Positions 8,351 to 12,540 of a stretch of DNA of 12,540 bases are shown piece by piece. The translations under genes were made by a program, and so were the position numbers. The stretch comes from an uncultured Gammaproteobacteria bacterium (GTDB lineage: Bacteria > Pseudomonadota > Gammaproteobacteria > Xanthomonadales > Xanthomonadaceae). Position 1 is the first letter of the stretch; the number at the start of each line of letters is the position of its first letter. The notes under the pieces are model-generated. The model was not told where the DNA came from. It made no database searches and saw nothing but the letters and a program-made list of their open reading frames with translations. The stretch is from positions 1 through 12,540 of the forward strand of contig CAMPGW010000087.1 of assembly GCA_946885735.1 (NCBI GenBank). Direction: 5' to 3'.

Positions 8351-9772
8351 TCAGCTGGCGTTGCGCCCGTACACGTCCTCGAAACGCACGATGTCGTCCT
8401 CGCCGAGGTAACCGCCGGATTGCACCTCGATCAGCTCCAGTGGCTGCCGGCCCGGGTTCTCGAGCCGATGCTGGCTGCCGAGCGGGATGTAGGTGCTCTC
8501 GTTCTCCGCGAGCAGGAATACCTTGTCGCCGCAGGTCACCCGCGCGGTGCCCTTGACCACGATCCAGTGCTCGGCGCGGTGGTGGTGCATCTGCAGGCTC
8601 AACGCAGCGCCGGGTTTGACGATGATCCGTTTCACCTGGAAACGATCGCCGCTATCGATGCCGTCGTAGCTGCCCCAGGGACGATAGACCTTGCGGTGCC
8701 AGGTCGCCTGGGTGCGCTTGTCGCGCTTGAGCGCGGCCACGATTTCCTTGACGTCCTGCACGCGGTCCTTGTGCGCGACCAGCAGGGCGTCGTCGGTATC
8801 GATGGCGACCACGTCGGTCAGGCCGATCAGCGCCAGCAGCCGCTTGTCGGTGGCGATGGCCAGGGTGTTGCGGCAGTCGCGCGCGATCACGTCGCCGCGA
8901 TGGGCATTGCCGTCGCCATCCTGCTCGACCACCGACCACAGCGCCGACCACGAGCCGACGTCGTTCCAGCCCACGTCGATCGGCACCACCGCGGCGCGGT
9001 CGGTCTTCTCCATCACCGCGTAGTCGATCGAATCCGAGGGGCAGGCGGCGAAGCTGGCCTTGTCCAGGCGCAGGAAGTCGGCGTCGCGGCTGGCCTTGTC
9101 GAGTGATTCGCGCGCCAGTTCGACCATCCGCGGATTGTGCTTGTCCAACTCCTCGAGGTAGCGCGAGGCGAGGAAGGCGAACATGCCGCTGTTCCAGAAG
9201 TACTCGCCGCTGGCCACGTAGCCCTGCGCGGTTTCCAGGTCGGGTTTCTCGACGAAGCGCTCGACCGGGCGGACGTGGCCGCCCGGGCCGGCCTTGATGT
9301 AGCCGTAGCCGGTTTCCGGCGCGTTGGGCACGATGCCGAAGGTCACCAGCTGGCCCGACTGCGCCGCCGGCAACGCCAGCAGCACCGCCTCGCGGAAGGC
9401 GGCTTCATCGGCGATGACATGGTCGGAGGGGAGTACCAGCAGCACCGGATCGGCGCCGCCCGCCTGTGCGCGCAGCGCGGCGACGGCGATGGCGGGCGCG
9501 GTGTTGCGGCCGACCGGCTCGAGGATCAGCGCCGCCGGCGTCACGCCGACCTGGCGCAGCTGCTCGGCGACCATGAAGCGATGCTCCTCGTTGGCCACCA
9601 CCAGCGGCGCCTCGGCGCCGGGCAGGCCGCGCAGGCGCAGCCAGGTGGACTGCAGCAGCGAGGTGTCGCCGCCGAGCAGGGGCAGGAACTGCTTGGGATG
9701 CGATTCGCGCGAAAGCGGCCAGAGCCGGGTGCCGGAGCCTCCGGACAGGATGACGGGGATCAACTCGGACAT
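8351..9772 (-). CDS. xanB: Mannose-1-phosphate guanylyltransferase / mannose-6-phosphate isomerase
   Basis: A 473-residue bifunctional enzyme of the XanB/AlgA/ManC family, usual length. The isomerase half converts fructose-6-P to mannose-6-P; the guanylyltransferase half makes GDP-mannose from mannose-1-P and GTP in the cytoplasm. The N-terminal nucleotidyltransferase has GGSGTRLWPLSRESHPKQF (11-29), EPVGRNTAPA (85-94), LPSDH (114-118) and FVEKP (173-177). The C-terminal cupin (about 360-473) carries the type II isomerase metal site in QMHHHRAEHW (394-403). ATG 9772 starts the canonical MSELIPVILSGG; an in-frame start 20 codons upstream at 9832 is unlikely because it would read through the probable promoter. 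No good Shine-Dalgarno is visible. It heads the minus-strand polysaccharide precursor block and is divergent from amgK. GDP-mannose would feed mannose, rhamnose or fucose units. Confidence 0.95.
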   Translation of the reverse strand: MSELIPVILSGGSGTRLWPLSRESHPKQFLPLLGGDTSLLQSTWLRLRGLPGAEAPLVVANEEHRFMVAEQLRQVGVTPAALILEPVGRNTAPAIAVAALRAQAGGADPVLLVLPSDHVIADEAAFREAVLLALPAAQSGQLVTFGIVPNAPETGYGYIKAGPGGHVRPVERFVEKPDLETAQGYVASGEYFWNSGMFAFLASRYLEELDKHNPRMVELARESLDKASRDADFLRLDKASFAACPSDSIDYAVMEKTDRAAVVPIDVGWNDVGSWSALWSVVEQDGDGNAHRGDVIARDCRNTLAIATDKRLLALIGLTDVVAIDTDDALLVAHKDRVQDVKEIVAALKRDKRTQATWHRKVYRPWGSYDGIDSGDRFQVKRIIVKPGAALSLQMHHHRAEHWIVVKGTARVTCGDKVFLLAENESTYIPLGSQHRLENPGRQPLELIEVQSGGYLGEDDIVRFEDVYGRNAS

Positions 9773-9893
9773 GGGGGACGACCGCGGCGGAAGGCAGCGC
9801 GCATTTTGACACGCGCGGGCGGCGTGGCCCACCGCGGAGCCGGGAGCCGCGGCCTTCGGTCATACTTGCGTTCCCTTCGACTCCGACCGTCCC
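9773..9893. promoter_or_regulatory. Divergent promoter region between xanB and amgK
   Basis: This 121 bp region is the only divergent intergenic stretch in the window, so it should hold start sites for both directions. Towards xanB, TGTCAAAAT (minus, ending at 9803) resembles an extended -10 box and would give a leader of about 24 bases; no matching -35 is seen. Towards amgK, CATACT (9861-9866) is a 4/6 -10 match, with no -35 at normal spacing. A perfect TTGACA at 9806-9811 on + has no -10 partner 16-18 bases downstream. The existence of promoters here is expected from layout; the individual boxes are weak. Confidence 0.4.
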
Positions 9894-11596
<1,703 letters not shown>

Positions 11597-11604
<8 letters not shown>

Positions 11605-12283
11605 CGAGCACGCCCCTGACGAAGGGGACCGTGAGGCGACGCTGGCTGGCGAGGCTGGCGCGATCGAGCGCGTCGAGCAGGCCAGTCAGCCCGCCCAGGT
11701 CGCGACCGACGCGACGGAACAGGTAGTCGAGCACGGCGTCGTCGAGTTCCAGGCCGCGCCGGGCGGCGCGCTCGCGCAGGATCGCGCGGCGCAGCCCCTC
11801 GTCCGGCGCCGCCAGCGCCAGGCGCGTGCATTGCTCCAGGCGTGATTCCAGGTCAGGCAGCACCAGGCCCAGCGCGGCGGGCATCGCGGTGCCCGCGTAC
11901 ACCAGCGCGCCGCCGGCCTGGCGAGCGGCGTTGTGGAAGTGGAACAGGGCGACTTCGTCATCGCGGTTTCCCGCCAGGGCTTCCACGCCATCCAGGCAGG
12001 TCAAGGCGTCGGCGGGTTGGCCTTCGAGCATGCCGGCAAGGCGCCCGGCGAACTGCGGCAACGCCAGGTAGGCGGCTGCGCGGTCCGCCTGCCGCGCGGC
12101 CGCGCAGGCCGCCAGCAACAGATGGGTCTTGCCGCTGCCCGCTGGGCCCGCGAGGTAGAGCCAGTCCGCACGCTCGCCGCGGGCCACCGCGCCGACCGTT
12201 GCGCTGACGTCGGGAAGGCCGAGGAAGGCGGCGAGTTGCTGGTCGGGCGCGAAGCGCAGCGCCAGCGGAAGTTGCGGGCTCAC
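11597..12283 (-). CDS. hda: DnaA regulatory inactivator Hda
   Basis: A 228-residue DnaA-like AAA+ protein. With the DNA-loaded sliding clamp, Hda triggers ATP hydrolysis on DnaA and so limits re-initiation of replication. The N-terminal clamp-binding motif is QLPLALRF (4-11). Walker A is GPAGSGKTH (46-54), and the Walker B region is CLDGVEAL (96-103); the residue after Asp varies in this family, so Gly there is not a defect. LPDLESRLE (142-150) holds the arginine finger equivalent to Arg153 of E. coli Hda, and the C-terminus (RRLTVPFVRGVL) matches the family end. The start is GTG (12281-12283), which overlaps the stop of the AI-2E gene as GTGA, so the two are probably translationally coupled. 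No separate promoter is visible. Confidence 0.93.
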
Positions 12284-12540
12284 GAGCCGGGCGCGGCCCC
12301 GGCCGAGGTGGACGGGTCCGCCGCGGAAGCCTGCGACGCGGACGGATCCGGAATGGGGACCGGGTCCGCGGAGGCCGTCACCAGGCGATCGTCCTCGCGT
12401 GCGCCGTACAACCCGCTGCTCCGGTAACGCGCATGCAACCAGCGCAACACCACCATCGCGATCGCCGCGGTCGGCAGCGCCAGCAGCACGCCGAGGAAGC
12501 CGAACAACTGCCCGCCCGCCATGATCGCGAAGATCACCGC
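12280..12540 (-). CDS. AI-2E family transporter, C-terminal end (5' part outside window)
   Basis: Only the last 86 codons are present; the frame is open to the window edge. The visible part has the conserved terminal membrane hairpin of the AI-2E/PerM family: MIFAIMAGGQLFGFLG followed by VLLALPTAAIAMVVLRW. After the usual RYRSSGLYG comes a tail of about 40 residues rich in Asp, Pro, Ser and Ala. These are inner-membrane permeases of about 350 residues with mostly unknown substrates; transport of autoinducer-2 is shown for few. It overlaps hda by 4 bp. The family call rests on a short segment and on the common AI-2E/hda pairing. Confidence 0.78.
   Translation of the reverse strand, partial: AVIFAIMAGGQLFGFLGVLLALPTAAIAMVVLRWLHARYRSSGLYGAREDDRLVTASADPVPIPDPSASQASAADPSTSAGAAPGS

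Noticed and set aside
9806..9811. Perfect TTGACA on + as an amgK promoter
   Set aside because: No -10-like hexamer at 16-18 bases (CCACCG there); the nearest candidate CATACT is 49 bases away. Mentioned only as part of the intergenic region.
9773..9832. 20-residue N-terminal extension of XanB
   Set aside because: It is not in the family, and it reads through the probable divergent promoter region.

Overview
The window is a dense, high-GC (estimated by eye at about two-thirds or more) bacterial chromosome segment with ten protein-coding genes, two of them cut by the window edges. I see no mobile elements, rRNA, tRNA or CRISPR. The gene families fit a gammaproteobacterium of the Xanthomonadales (Lysobacter/Luteimonas/Xanthomonas relatives): a XanB-type bifunctional GDP-mannose enzyme, a CysNC fusion, an AmgK-MurU recycling pair, and Hda co-transcribed with an AI-2E permease. 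This placement is inferred from gene content, not from a database match.

Layout, left to right. (1) The 3' part of an M20-family metallopeptidase gene on + (1-903). (2) A convergent junction of 9 bp, then six genes on the minus strand, read right to left: xanB (GDP-mannose supply), a tviB-type UDP-HexNAc 6-dehydrogenase, a capI-type UDP-uronate 4-epimerase, an asnB-type glutamine amidotransferase, cysD and cysNC. (3) A 121 bp divergent intergenic region, then amgK-murU on + (anomeric MurNAc/GlcNAc recycling). (4) A second convergent junction of 9 bp, then hda on minus, which overlaps the end of an AI-2E transporter gene running off the right edge.

The minus-strand block looks like the precursor-supply end of a surface polysaccharide locus. 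XanB gives mannose-6-P/mannose-1-P/GDP-mannose. The dehydrogenase and epimerase can give UDP-HexNAc-uronic acids. The AsnB-like enzyme could amidate a uronic acid, as proposed for WbpS/WbtH in GalNAcA-amide O-antigens. CysDNC makes APS/PAPS, either for sulfate assimilation or for sulfating a polymer. No glycosyltransferase, flippase, polymerase or sulfotransferase lies inside the window, so the polymer is inferred.

Structural points: both convergent junctions are 9 bp long, and both have the two opposing stop codons inside the arms of a perfect inverted repeat. A strong hairpin follows xanB, and a terminator-like hairpin with a T-run separates the epimerase gene from asnB. cysD begins with TTG. 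No clearly new defence or mobile system is visible; the most interesting content is the possible amidated and/or sulfated amino-uronic-acid polysaccharide pathway.
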